From an uncultured Flavobacteriales bacterium (lineage in GTDB: Bacteria; Bacteroidota; Bacteroidia; Flavobacteriales_D; Crocinitomicaceae), in NCBI GenBank assembly GCA_905479845.1, contig CAJQOB010000216.1, positions 1-15,214 on the forward strand: a stretch of DNA of 15,214 nt, in the 5' to 3' direction. Positions 7,694 to 14,723 of the stretch are shown here, piece by piece. Both the position numbers and the translations under genes were made by a program. Within the stretch, counting starts at the first letter, position 1, and each line of letters starts with the position of its first letter. The notes under the pieces were generated by a model, which saw only the letters and a program-made list of their open reading frames with translations, made no database searches and was not told the DNA's origin.

Positions 7694-9070
7694 ATGCTCC
7701 GCATTCTCATTTGCCTTTTATTTCCGACCATTCTTTTTGGTCAAGATTCGAAAAACATCGAATTCTTGGATCAGTGGTCAGCAGATTCTTTAATGGTGAA
7801 TTCATTAGGAATGCGATACAATGAATGCTGGGGATTTGTCCATAATAGTAAAGAATATGCTATTGCAGCTTCGACCGAAGGAACTCATTTTTTTCAGATC
7901 GATGACAATGGTAAATTTCAAGATGTTGCTTTCGTAAAAGGAAATTTTGCCAGCCCTTCTGTTGTTCACCGCGATTTCAAAACATATCAGAACTACATCT
8001 ATGGTGTTTGCGATGAAGGAATCAGCAGCCTGCAAATCATTGATGTTTCCAACCTGCCCAATTCAGTTTCTTTGGTTGTGAATGATTCTGTGACGATTGC
8101 GCGCGCTCACAACATTTTCATTGATACAGTTAGTGCCTTGATGTACGCTTGTACTGTAAGTGGATCGTCAGGTGGGACTTTACTTTCTCCATCCTCAATG
8201 CGTGTATACTCTCTTGCTGATCCCTTGAACCCAAGTTTGATTTATACAGGTCCCAATGACATTCCTGAAGTTCATGACGCTTACGTTCGCAACAACATCG
8301 CTTACTTAAATTGCGGTTTTGATGGACTGCGCGTATATGATTTTACGAACCCCACAGCTCCAATTTTCCTTCAAAACATGGACATCTACCAAGAGCAAGG
8401 ATACAATCATCAAGGGTGGTTATCTCCAGACGGTTTGAAATATGTCTTTGCTGATGAGACAAATGGAAAGAAGTTAAAGTACTGTGAAGTCCAGAACAAT
8501 GAGCTCACGATTCAAAGTTATTTTGGAACCAATTTCGAAGAGAACAGTGTTCCACACAACATCGTTTTGAGCAATCGATTTGCGTACGTTGCCTATTACA
8601 ATGAAGGCTTGAGAATATATGATTTGAGTCAGCTTCCTCCTCGGGAAGTTGCACATTTCGACACGCATCCAGAAGAAGAAGGTCCTTTCACCATGAGAGG
8701 AGCTTGGGGTATCTACCCTGAATTACCTTCTGGTAGAATCATTGTTTCTGATCGGAAGAATGGTCTCTTCCTATTCGATTTTCAAGAGGTAATTCATTCT
8801 GCCCGTAACGGAAGGGAACTGATTGTGTTTTCAAATCCGATGGAGCAAGGAAGTCCAATTCAGTTTCGCATTCGAGACAGTCGGGTGGACACGTTTGAAT
8901 ATCGAATCGTTGATATGGCAGGAAGGGTTGTTATAATGGAGTCCGTAGTAAAACAGAATTACGAAGTGACGAGTCCAATTTTAGCGGTTGGCGCTTATAC
9001 AATTGAAGTCAGTTACGAGAACTACCTTGGCGATACGATTAAACTTCAGGAAAAGATCATTATTTACTAA
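7694..9070 (+). CDS. LVIVD-repeat (choice-of-anchor B) secreted protein with T9SS type A sorting domain
   Basis: This 458-residue protein has a clear signal peptide (MLRILICLLFPTILFGQ, cleavage near residue 16). The body is a beta-propeller-like series of LVIVD-type repeats: SLQIIDVSNLPN, MRVYSLADPLNP, LRVYDFTNPTAP and LRIYDLSQLPP, each following a HNI/HDA-type strand. This matches the choice-of-anchor B family. The last about 90 residues (from ELIVFSNPMEQGSPIQFRI through YRIVDMAGRVV, VGAYTIEVSYEN and a KIIIY end) look like a type A T9SS sorting domain, so export to the cell surface or medium is expected. Function beyond that is unknown. ATG 7694 is preceded by GGAAGA. Its last 11 bases overlap tail to tail with recX on the other strand. 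Confidence 0.87.
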   Translation: MLRILICLLFPTILFGQDSKNIEFLDQWSADSLMVNSLGMRYNECWGFVHNSKEYAIAASTEGTHFFQIDDNGKFQDVAFVKGNFASPSVVHRDFKTYQNYIYGVCDEGISSLQIIDVSNLPNSVSLVVNDSVTIARAHNIFIDTVSALMYACTVSGSSGGTLLSPSSMRVYSLADPLNPSLIYTGPNDIPEVHDAYVRNNIAYLNCGFDGLRVYDFTNPTAPIFLQNMDIYQEQGYNHQGWLSPDGLKYVFADETNGKKLKYCEVQNNELTIQSYFGTNFEENSVPHNIVLSNRFAYVAYYNEGLRIYDLSQLPPREVAHFDTHPEEEGPFTMRGAWGIYPELPSGRIIVSDRKNGLFLFDFQEVIHSARNGRELIVFSNPMEQGSPIQFRIRDSRVDTFEYRIVDMAGRVVIMESVVKQNYEVTSPILAVGAYTIEVSYENYLGDTIKLQEKIIIY

Positions 9071-9539
9071 CCTGCTCAACTGCATCTTTGATCAAGTCCG
9101 CTTCATAACCTTTAGTAGCTAGAAATCGGTAGAGTTTTCCTTTCCGTTTGAAGAGATCCTTTTCTTTGGCGATTAACTCCCACTTTCTCTCTGCTAGGTG
9201 AATAAGATTGTTCCAGTATTCATCTAGATCAATTCCTTTCAAAGCCTTATCGATGGAATAATTCGAGATCATCTTCTTTTTGAGTTCGATTCGAATTTTG
9301 ATTTTCCCCCAACGCTTGATCCGCATTTTACCAGAAGCAAAAGCCTCAGCAAAACGTTCTTCACTTAAGAAATTTGTTGAGATAAGTTCTGCGAGGAGTC
9401 TGTCTTGATCTTCGCGATCAATTCCCCACTGGTTCATTTTTTTGATGAGCTCGAATGAGCAACGCTCCTGGTAAGCACAAAGCGCTTCTAATCGCGCTTT
9501 GGCTTCCAGCAGGGTGTATTTACGCTCTGACTTTGTCAA
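9060..9539 (-). CDS. recX: Regulatory protein RecX
   Basis: RecX binds RecA filaments and limits strand exchange. The 159-residue protein has the expected length and three-helix repeat layout: LLEAKARLEALCAYQERCSFELIKKM (repeat 1), LLAELISTNFLSEERFAEAFASGKMRIKRWGKIKIRIELKKKMI (repeat 2, with the conserved LSEERFAEAF and RWGKIKIRIEL) and a C-terminal repeat ending GYEADLIKDAVEQ. The start is TTG at 9539: its TTGA overlaps the rng stop TGA, there is an in-frame stop eight codons further upstream, and no Met exists before residue 35. Expression is thus probably tied to RNase G, which is unusual given that recX often sits next to recA. recA is not in this window. Confidence 0.9.
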   Translation of the reverse strand: MTKSERKYTLLEAKARLEALCAYQERCSFELIKKMNQWGIDREDQDRLLAELISTNFLSEERFAEAFASGKMRIKRWGKIKIRIELKKKMISNYSIDKALKGIDLDEYWNNLIHLAERKWELIAKEKDLFKRKGKLYRFLATKGYEADLIKDAVEQVSK

Positions 9540-11083
9540 AGTGTAATTTCTTCGTTCTTTTTGTTAACGAATGAGTACTGCAGCAGGTGATTCGCTGAAT
9601 TTCCACGAACGGGAACCCATTTCTTGTATTTAAAGAACCATTTCATTTGTTTGGAAATAAATCCTTTCTTGAAGTATGCTTCCAAATATGGGTGTACATT
9701 TAAGGTTAATCCGGTTTCCTTTTTCGTTCCGAGAAGATAATCTAAGTTATTTTCGATTTCTTCTGCAAACAAGATGGATGCTTGAACATCGCCAGTTCCG
9801 TTACACGTTGGACACTTCTCTGAGGTTGTAATATCCGTTTCCGGACGTACACGCTGACGTGTAATTTCAACAACTCCAAATTTCGATGGTGGAATAATAT
9901 TGTGTTTCGCGCGGTCATTGCTCATTGCCGATTTCAGCGTATTGAACAAGTCTTTGTTATTGGCGCGATCATGCATATCAATAAAATCGATACAGATAAT
10001 CCCTCCCATGTCTCTCAATTGGAGAACACGTGCAATTTCTTTGGCCGCTTCCATATTCGTTGAAAGGGCGTTACTTTCTTGTCCGCTTGCTCCTTTACGA
10101 TTTCCACTATTCACGTCAATTACGTGCATAGCTTCAGTGTGCTCAATAATAAGATAACCACCACTTGGCAATGGAACCTTTTTACCGAAAAGCGCTTTGA
10201 TCTGCTTGTTTACACCGAAACGTTCGAAAACTGCATTTTTCCCATCATAGTGCTTCACCATCTTCTCTCTGCCTGGGGCAATTCCAGAGACGTACTCCTT
10301 AATGCTTGCAGCGAGAGTTGGATCGTTCACATGAATATTTGTGAAGTCTGCGTTCAGTAAATCACGAAGGATTGTGGATGTTTTATCCATTTCCCCGAGC
10401 ACTCTTGACGGCGGCTTAGCCGTTTTGAGGTTCTCGTGCATTACTTTCCATTTCTCGATTAAGTTTCTCAGATCTTGATCTACTAATTCGATCTTTTTGC
10501 CTTTGGCAACAGTTCTGATGATTACACCAAAATTCTTTGGCTTGATTCCCATCACGACTTCTTTCAAACGTTTACGTTCTTCAGAGTCTTTAATTTTTTG
10601 AGAAATGGAAACTTTATTCGAGAAAGGTACTAATACAAGGTATCTACCTGCTAAAGTGATCTCAGCGCAAAGTCTTGGACCTTTTGAGGAGATTGGTTCT
10701 TTTGCAACCTGCACCAAAATTGGTGCTGAAGAAGAAACGACTTCGTTAATTTTTCCGTCTTTCGGAATATCCTTCTCCGATTTAAAATATAGCAAATCTG
10801 CTACATTTTGCTTGTTCCGCAATGTATCGCGACTAAACTTATTAAGTGAATTGAACTGTGGACCTAAATCGAGATAATGCAAAAAGGCATCTTTCTCGTA
10901 TCCCACATCTACAAAAGCGGCATTTAAACTAGGAACAATTTTACGAACACGACCGAGGTAAATATCACCTACGGCAAATTCTGCATTCCCTTGTTCCTCA
11001 TGCAACTCAATAAGCTTACCGTCATCGAGCAGAGCAAGCCAAATGCCATTTCGTCTGGCATCGACTATTAATTCTAAACTCAC
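9536..11083 (-). CDS. rng: Ribonuclease G/E family endoribonuclease
   Basis: This 515-residue single-strand-specific endoribonuclease acts in rRNA maturation and mRNA decay. An N-terminal RNase H-like/S1 region is seen in VGDIYLGRVRKIVPSLNAAFVDVGYEKDAFLHY (38-70). The DNase I-like catalytic core carries the two metal-binding Asp residues, VIDVNSGNRKG (D323) and CIDFIDM (D366). The Zn-link CPTC (C424, C427) holds the dimer together, and the C-terminal small domain ends near 515. There is no long unstructured degradosome tail as in E. coli RNase E, so it resembles RNase G. GTG 11083 is used; an in-frame stop lies three codons upstream. Twenty-six bases separate the start from a terminator-like hairpin (11110-11144), so its expression may depend on read-through. 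recX follows, overlapping by four bases. Confidence 0.94.
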   Translation of the reverse strand: MSLELIVDARRNGIWLALLDDGKLIELHEEQGNAEFAVGDIYLGRVRKIVPSLNAAFVDVGYEKDAFLHYLDLGPQFNSLNKFSRDTLRNKQNVADLLYFKSEKDIPKDGKINEVVSSSAPILVQVAKEPISSKGPRLCAEITLAGRYLVLVPFSNKVSISQKIKDSEERKRLKEVVMGIKPKNFGVIIRTVAKGKKIELVDQDLRNLIEKWKVMHENLKTAKPPSRVLGEMDKTSTILRDLLNADFTNIHVNDPTLAASIKEYVSGIAPGREKMVKHYDGKNAVFERFGVNKQIKALFGKKVPLPSGGYLIIEHTEAMHVIDVNSGNRKGASGQESNALSTNMEAAKEIARVLQLRDMGGIICIDFIDMHDRANNKDLFNTLKSAMSNDRAKHNIIPPSKFGVVEITRQRVRPETDITTSEKCPTCNGTGDVQASILFAEEIENNLDYLLGTKKETGLTLNVHPYLEAYFKKGFISKQMKWFFKYKKWVPVRGNSANHLLQYSFVNKKNEEITL

Positions 11084-11109
11084 GAAAGCTTAATTTATAT
11101 GAATAAAAA

Positions 11110-11144
11110 GAAAACTTAGTAGTTATCTCAACCACTAAGTTTTC
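11110..11144 (-). terminator. Rho-independent terminator-like hairpin between the 30-residue basic gene and rng
   Basis: On the minus strand the arms 11144-11130 and 11124-11110 form a 15-base-pair stem (GAAAACUUAGUGGUU against AACUACUAAGUUUUC). There is one G-U wobble and a 5-base loop, followed by a U-rich run (UUUUUAUU). The plus-strand version lacks a following U-run, so the orientation is leftward. It would end transcription of the small gene, but it also sits in the rng leader. Confidence 0.8.
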
Positions 11145-11165
11145 ACAAGTACGTTTCGAAAAAGA

Positions 11166-11258
11166 TTATTTCTTCTTCTTGTGACGATTTTTTCTAAGTC
11201 TTTTTTTACGCTTGTGCGTAGACATCTTATGTCTTTTTCTTTTTTTACCACTTGGCAT
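11166..11258 (-). CDS. 30-residue basic protein, AURKAIP1/COX24-like (bS22-type small ribosomal subunit protein)
   Basis: ATG at 11258 (revcomp of CAT 11256-11258) opens a 30-codon frame ending in TAA at 11166-11168. The peptide starts MPSGKKRKRHKMS and continues with the KRKKRLRKNRHK core before four final Lys codons. It holds 12 Lys, 6 Arg and 3 His, so 21 of 30 residues are basic. From memory this matches the short Bacteroidetes proteins annotated with the AURKAIP1/COX24 domain. The actinobacterial relative bS22 and mitochondrial mS38 bind 16S-type rRNA near the decoding region. The gene lies alone between a terminator after HU (11314-11346) and another at 11110-11144, so it seems to be its own short transcription unit. 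It is too short for default gene callers. The ribosomal assignment is by resemblance of a low-complexity sequence and is therefore not certain, but a chance frame of this composition with its own terminator is unlikely. Confidence 0.82.
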   Translation of the reverse strand: MPSGKKRKRHKMSTHKRKKRLRKNRHKKKK

Positions 11259-11313
11259 AATCGTATATTTTTTTCTATTTAACTTCTTCGTTCAAGTTTC
11301 CTTCACTAGAGTG

Positions 11314-11346
11314 AAAAAAAACACCCCTGCTTTTAGACAGGAGTGC
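11314..11346 (-). terminator. Rho-independent terminator of the HU gene
   Basis: On the minus strand GCACUCCUG (11346-11338) pairs with CAGGGGUGU (11329-11321) with two G-U pairs and an 8-base loop. Eight consecutive Us (11321-11314) follow. It lies 50 bases after the HU stop codon and before the start of the 30-residue gene. Confidence 0.88.
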
Positions 11347-11395
11347 AAAGATAATAATTCCGATTGAATTCTGTAATCCAATTGGAAATAAAGTC

Positions 11396-11686
11396 TTATT
11401 TAACTTTTACCTTATCCTTTACGTCCTCTACAAATGTTTTCGCAGGTTTAAATGCTGGCACATTGTGTGCTGGGATAATGATCGCAGTGTTCTTTGAGAT
11501 ATTTCTTCCTGTTTTCTCTGCTCTTTCCTTCACGATGAAGCTTCCGAATCCTCGTAAGTAAACGTTTTGCCCTGATGCTAACGATCCCTTAATCGATTGC
11601 ATAAACGCCTCAACCGCTTTCAACGCCTCAACTCTCTCTAATCCTGTTTCTTCAACAATGTCTGCTACAATATCTGCTTTTGTCAT
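11396..11686 (-). CDS. hup: HU-family DNA-binding protein
   Basis: HU is a small nucleoid protein that binds and bends DNA without strict sequence preference, as a dimer. The 96-residue chain has the family pattern: MTKADIVADIVEETGLERVEA (helix-turn-helix body), the LRGFGSFIVKERAEKTGRN signature (44-62), beta-arm residues 55-78 and IPAHNVPAFKPAK (71-83). At the arm tip the canonical RNP reads R61-N62-I63, so the DNA-intercalating proline is Ile. From memory this is common in Bacteroidetes HU. The Lys/Val-rich tail (DVKDKVKVK) extends a few residues past a standard 90-residue HU. ATG 11686 is clear. It is transcribed leftward, divergent from mutY, and is closed by its own terminator. IHF-like alternatives are less likely because no heterodimer features are apparent. 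Confidence 0.93.
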   Translation of the reverse strand: MTKADIVADIVEETGLERVEALKAVEAFMQSIKGSLASGQNVYLRGFGSFIVKERAEKTGRNISKNTAIIIPAHNVPAFKPAKTFVEDVKDKVKVK

Positions 11687-11724
11687 AACTCTATAATTTT
11701 TTTCTTTTCCTTGCTTAAAGCGTT

Positions 11725-11732
11725 CAAAAATA
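11725..11732 (-). promoter_or_regulatory. Putative -7 box for the HU gene
   Basis: On the minus strand the bases read TATTTTTG, an exact match to the Bacteroidetes -7 consensus TAnnTTTG, 38 bases upstream of the HU ATG. No good TTTG -33 element sits at the usual distance, so this is a half-supported promoter in the 104-base HU-mutY spacer (11687-11790). Confidence 0.4.
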
Positions 11733-11790
11733 AGTTTCTAATTTGTTTTTATCCTTAGTTTTACACAACAATTTTTTGATTTTTCCCTGA

Positions 11791-12801
11791 ATGGCGGATT
11801 TTTATCTATTAATAGGCAAATGGTATAGACTAAACCACCGAATTCTTCCATGGAGGGGGACGAAAAATCCGTATTTCATATGGTTATCTGAAATAATCAT
11901 GCAACAAACACGCATTGAACAGGGTACGAATTACTACTTAAAGTTTATTTCTACGTATCCAACCATCCAAGATCTTGCAAACGCCTCGGAACAAGATGTT
12001 TTAAATAACTGGCAAGGATTGGGATATTATTCAAGAGCCAGAAACCTGCATTTTTCTGCCAAATATGTTGTCAATGAACTAGACGGGAAGTTTCCCTGTA
12101 CCTATAAAGAGATAATCAAGCTGAAAGGAGTTGGAACTTACACGGCTGCAGCAATTGCTTCCTTCGCTTTCAACGAACGGTGTGCAGTAGTTGATGGAAA
12201 TGTTTATCGATTTCTGAGTAGACTATTTGACTTACCTACTCCTATTGACTCAACTCAAGGAAAAAAGGAGTTTCAACTGTTAGCTGATCAATTAATTGAA
12301 AAGGCCGATCCTGGAATTCACAATCAAGCCATGATGGAAATGGGATCATTAATTTGTGCTCCAAATCCGAATTGCGAACAATGCCCTGTTCAGGTTCATT
12401 GTCTCTCTCTTAAGAATGGTACAATTAAAGAGCGTCCTGTTAAATCGAAAAAGACGAAAGTTCGTGATCGTTATTTTCACTATTTGATTTATTCTTTTGA
12501 GGAAAAAACAATTATTACCAAAAGAACCGAAAAAGGTATTTGGCAAAACATGTATCAATTTCCGCTAATTGAAACAGAAAGTACAGAAACGCCCAAATCG
12601 ATTTTGGCGGAAATCCAATTTTCCTCATCAGTTCAAAAACACATATTAAGTCATCAACGAATTTTTGCCGTTTTCCATCATATTCATTCAGAACCAACAA
12701 TGTCAGGATCGGATTACGTCACAATCAACAGAGAGGAAATTCAAGATTATCCCCTGCCTAGAATCATCGATAGATATCTTGAGGAAGAAGCCAATCAATA
12801 A
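11791..12801 (+). CDS. mutY: A/G-specific adenine glycosylase MutY
   Basis: MutY removes adenine mispaired with 8-oxoguanine. The 336-residue protein shows LPWR (19-22), WLSEIIMQQTRIEQ (catalytic E34), WQGLGYYSRARNLH (74-87), the helix-hairpin-helix LKGVGTYTAAAIASFAF (111-127) and AVVDGNVYRFLSR (catalytic D135). The Fe-S cysteines are C189, C195, C198 and C204. The C-terminal NUDIX-like 8-oxoG-reading domain is present, with KRTEKGIWQNMYQFP (244-258) and LSHQRIFAVF (286-295). Oddity: the cluster spacing is C-x5-C-x2-C-x5-C, whereas the family norm is C-x6-C-x2-C-x5-C, and the shortened loop APNPN has no basic residue. ATG 11791 starts the family-typical N-terminus. ssb follows after 98 bases. 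Confidence 0.95.
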   Translation: MADFYLLIGKWYRLNHRILPWRGTKNPYFIWLSEIIMQQTRIEQGTNYYLKFISTYPTIQDLANASEQDVLNNWQGLGYYSRARNLHFSAKYVVNELDGKFPCTYKEIIKLKGVGTYTAAAIASFAFNERCAVVDGNVYRFLSRLFDLPTPIDSTQGKKEFQLLADQLIEKADPGIHNQAMMEMGSLICAPNPNCEQCPVQVHCLSLKNGTIKERPVKSKKTKVRDRYFHYLIYSFEEKTIITKRTEKGIWQNMYQFPLIETESTETPKSILAEIQFSSSVQKHILSHQRIFAVFHHIHSEPTMSGSDYVTINREEIQDYPLPRIIDRYLEEEANQ

Positions 12802-12817
12802 TCAATTTTGATGCATT

Positions 12818-12872
12818 AAACCTGAGTATTTAAGCCTGATCTATGCTAGAATATAGAATTGAATTCAGGTTT
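12818..12872 (+). repeat. Inverted repeat in the mutY-ssb spacer
   Basis: AAACCTGA (12818-12825) and TCAGGTTT (12865-12872) are exact complements separated by 39 bases; the pair can be lengthened to ten base pairs with one G-T. The right arm ends four bases before the putative ssb -7 box. It could be a hairpin at the 3' end of mutY mRNA or a pair of operator half-sites. No U-run follows it, so it is not a standard terminator. Confidence 0.45.
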
Positions 12873-12876
12873 TAAG

Positions 12877-12884
12877 TATATTTG
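12877..12884 (+). promoter_or_regulatory. Putative ssb promoter -7 box
   Basis: TATATTTG matches the Bacteroidetes -7 consensus TAnnTTTG exactly and lies 15 bases before the ssb ATG, implying a very short leader. A TTG at 12859-12861 is a possible -33 element, but the 15-base spacing is shorter than the usual about 19. Confidence 0.5.
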
Positions 12885-12899
12885 CTTTAATATCAAATT

Positions 12900-13346
12900 A
12901 TGGCAGGAAGCGTTAACAAAGTTATTCTAATTGGAAATTTGGGTAAGGACCCTGAAGTGAGACACCTCGAAAATGGAGCCGTTGTCGCTAATTTCCCGAT
13001 TGCAACATCTGAAACTTATACGGATCGAACGACTGGTGAACGTCGTGAAAACACGGATTGGCACAGCATTGTGCTCTGGAGAGGTCTAGCTGAAATTGCT
13101 GAGAAATACTTAAAAAAAGGCCAGAAAATCTATGTCGAAGGAAAGTTAAAAACACGTTCTTGGCAAGACAAAGATGGAAACACGCGCTACACAACCGAGG
13201 TCGTTGGTGACGAAATGACAATGTTGTCGCGAGCTGATCTAAACACAACGCAATCTAGCGCACCCTATTCGTCATCAGGTACTCCTGATGCTCCGAGTAA
13301 GGTTGATGATATTATTAACAAGGACTCGGACGATCTTCCGTTTTAA
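12900..13346 (+). CDS. ssb: Single-stranded DNA-binding protein
   Basis: SSB coats single-stranded DNA as a tetramer in replication, recombination and repair. The 148-residue protein has the N-terminal OB fold: VNKVILIGNLGKDPEVRHLENG (5-26), ANFPIATSETYTD (30-42), NTDWHSIVLWRGLAEIAEKYLKKGQKIYVEGKL (51-83) and RYTTEVVGDEMTML (96-109). A Ser/Thr/Pro-rich linker follows, and the chain ends in the acidic protein-interaction tip DSDDLPF that recruits repair partners. ATG 12900 is preceded by a good -7 box. gldE follows after nine bases, a link conserved in gliding Bacteroidetes as far as I recall. Confidence 0.97.
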   Translation: MAGSVNKVILIGNLGKDPEVRHLENGAVVANFPIATSETYTDRTTGERRENTDWHSIVLWRGLAEIAEKYLKKGQKIYVEGKLKTRSWQDKDGNTRYTTEVVGDEMTMLSRADLNTTQSSAPYSSSGTPDAPSKVDDIINKDSDDLPF

Positions 13347-13355
13347 TTATTATTC

Positions 13356-14723
13356 ATGACTTCAAGTGACCCCCTGAGTATTCAGCCCCTAGTTCTCGAT
13401 GAAATATCGAATTCAGGGGCACAATTGGCCGGATTCAACACCACAGGTATAATTATTTCGAGTGTTGCCCTTCTTTTATTGTTACTCATTTCAGCATTAA
13501 TTTCCGGATCGGAAGCTGCTTTCTTCTCATTGAGCCCATCCGATAAAGAGGAAGTAAAAAACGACGACGGTAAAAAAGCATCCTTTGTTAATAAGATGCT
13601 TAGTCGTCCGAAAGAACTTCTTGCAACGATTTTGATCGTTAACAACTTTATCAACGTAGGAATTGTCATCTTGTCCAGTACAATTTATGCAAACATCTCA
13701 CCGATTAATGAAGGCAATGAACTTGCTCACTTCTTAATTGAAGTTGTTGCAATCACGCTAATATTACTCTTACTTGGTGAGGTTATCCCTAAAATCTATG
13801 CAACCAAAAATGCACTTGGCTTTTCCAAAATGATGGCTCGGGCACTTTACTACTTAAATAGAACCCCACCTATCTCATGGATTAGAGCGATGCTTGTTCG
13901 AGGATCATCATTCATTCAGAAACGTGGAGGAAATGGTAAGGTGAAGATTTCATCAGGAGAACTAGAACAAGCCCTTGCCTTGACAAAAGACGATGATGTT
14001 TCAGACGATAAACAGAAGATCTTGGAGGGGATTGTTAAGTTTGGTGGGACGGACGTTCGCCAGATAATGAAATCACGAATGGACGTTTACGCAATTGATA
14101 TTGACAGTCCGTTTGATGAAGTCATGGAATTAATCCTTGAATGTGGTCACTCTCGAATTCCTGTGTACCAAGATTCTTTTGATAAAATTGAAGGAGTACT
14201 TTTCATTAAAGACTTGCTTCCATTTCTTGGAGAGAAAAAAGCCGATTGGAGTACTTTGATCAGAAAACCATTTTTCGTTCCTGAGAACAAAAAGATTGAT
14301 GATTTACTGAAAGAATTCCAAGAAAAGAGATTTCACATCGCCATGGTGGTAGACGAGTATGGCGGCACAAGTGGAATTGTTACCCTAGAAGATATTTTGG
14401 AAGAAATTGTTGGAGACATTACCGATGAATTCGACGATGATGAAGTTATCTACACCAAAATTGACGACAGTACCTACCTTTTTGAAGGAAAGACATCTTT
14501 AGTTGATTTCTATAAGGTTATGAACATCGACGAAAAGGACTCTGAGGTCTATACGAGTATTGCCGATTCACTAGGAGGATTCATTACCGAAAACGCTGGT
14601 AGAATTTTAATGAACAACGAGTTTATTGTTGCTGGAAACCTTAAGCTTATCGTTGAATCAAGCGATAAGAAACGCGTAAAAATGGTTAAGGTGATCAAAC
14701 AAAAAAAAGAAACGGAAAAATGA
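13356..14723 (+). CDS. gldE: GldE, gliding-motility-associated CNNM/CorC-type membrane protein
   Basis: The 455-residue protein has a CNNM (DUF21) membrane domain with spans at about 30-51, 88-110 and 124-145, including ALISGSEAAFFSL and LLLGEVIPKIYATKN. A CBS pair follows: RQIMKSRMDVYAID through HSRIPVYQDSFDKIEGVLFIKDLL, then LIRKPFFVPE through MVVDEYGGTSGIVTLEDILEEIVGDI. A CorC/HlyC C-terminal domain (about 370-447) closes the chain. This is the hemolysin C/CorC layout. The ssb-gldE-gldD order identifies it as GldE, which in Flavobacterium supports gliding and interacts genetically with gldD. A general ion-transport-linked role is possible. Its TGA overlaps the gldD start (ATGA). A run of eight A residues lies shortly before the stop. 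Confidence 0.92.
   Translation: MTSSDPLSIQPLVLDEISNSGAQLAGFNTTGIIISSVALLLLLLISALISGSEAAFFSLSPSDKEEVKNDDGKKASFVNKMLSRPKELLATILIVNNFINVGIVILSSTIYANISPINEGNELAHFLIEVVAITLILLLLGEVIPKIYATKNALGFSKMMARALYYLNRTPPISWIRAMLVRGSSFIQKRGGNGKVKISSGELEQALALTKDDDVSDDKQKILEGIVKFGGTDVRQIMKSRMDVYAIDIDSPFDEVMELILECGHSRIPVYQDSFDKIEGVLFIKDLLPFLGEKKADWSTLIRKPFFVPENKKIDDLLKEFQEKRFHIAMVVDEYGGTSGIVTLEDILEEIVGDITDEFDDDEVIYTKIDDSTYLFEGKTSLVDFYKVMNIDEKDSEVYTSIADSLGGFITENAGRILMNNEFIVAGNLKLIVESSDKKRVKMVKVIKQKKETEK

Noticed and set aside
12803..12814. ATCAATTTTGAT just after the mutY stop as a terminator
   Set aside because: Five-base arms with a two-base spacer and no U-run make a very weak hairpin.
14699..14710. Run of eight A residues near the end of gldE as a programmed frameshift site
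   Set aside because: The frame reads CAA AAA AAA GAA, so no classical in-frame X-XXY-YYZ heptamer is set up, and gldD already starts by an ordinary ATGA overlap.
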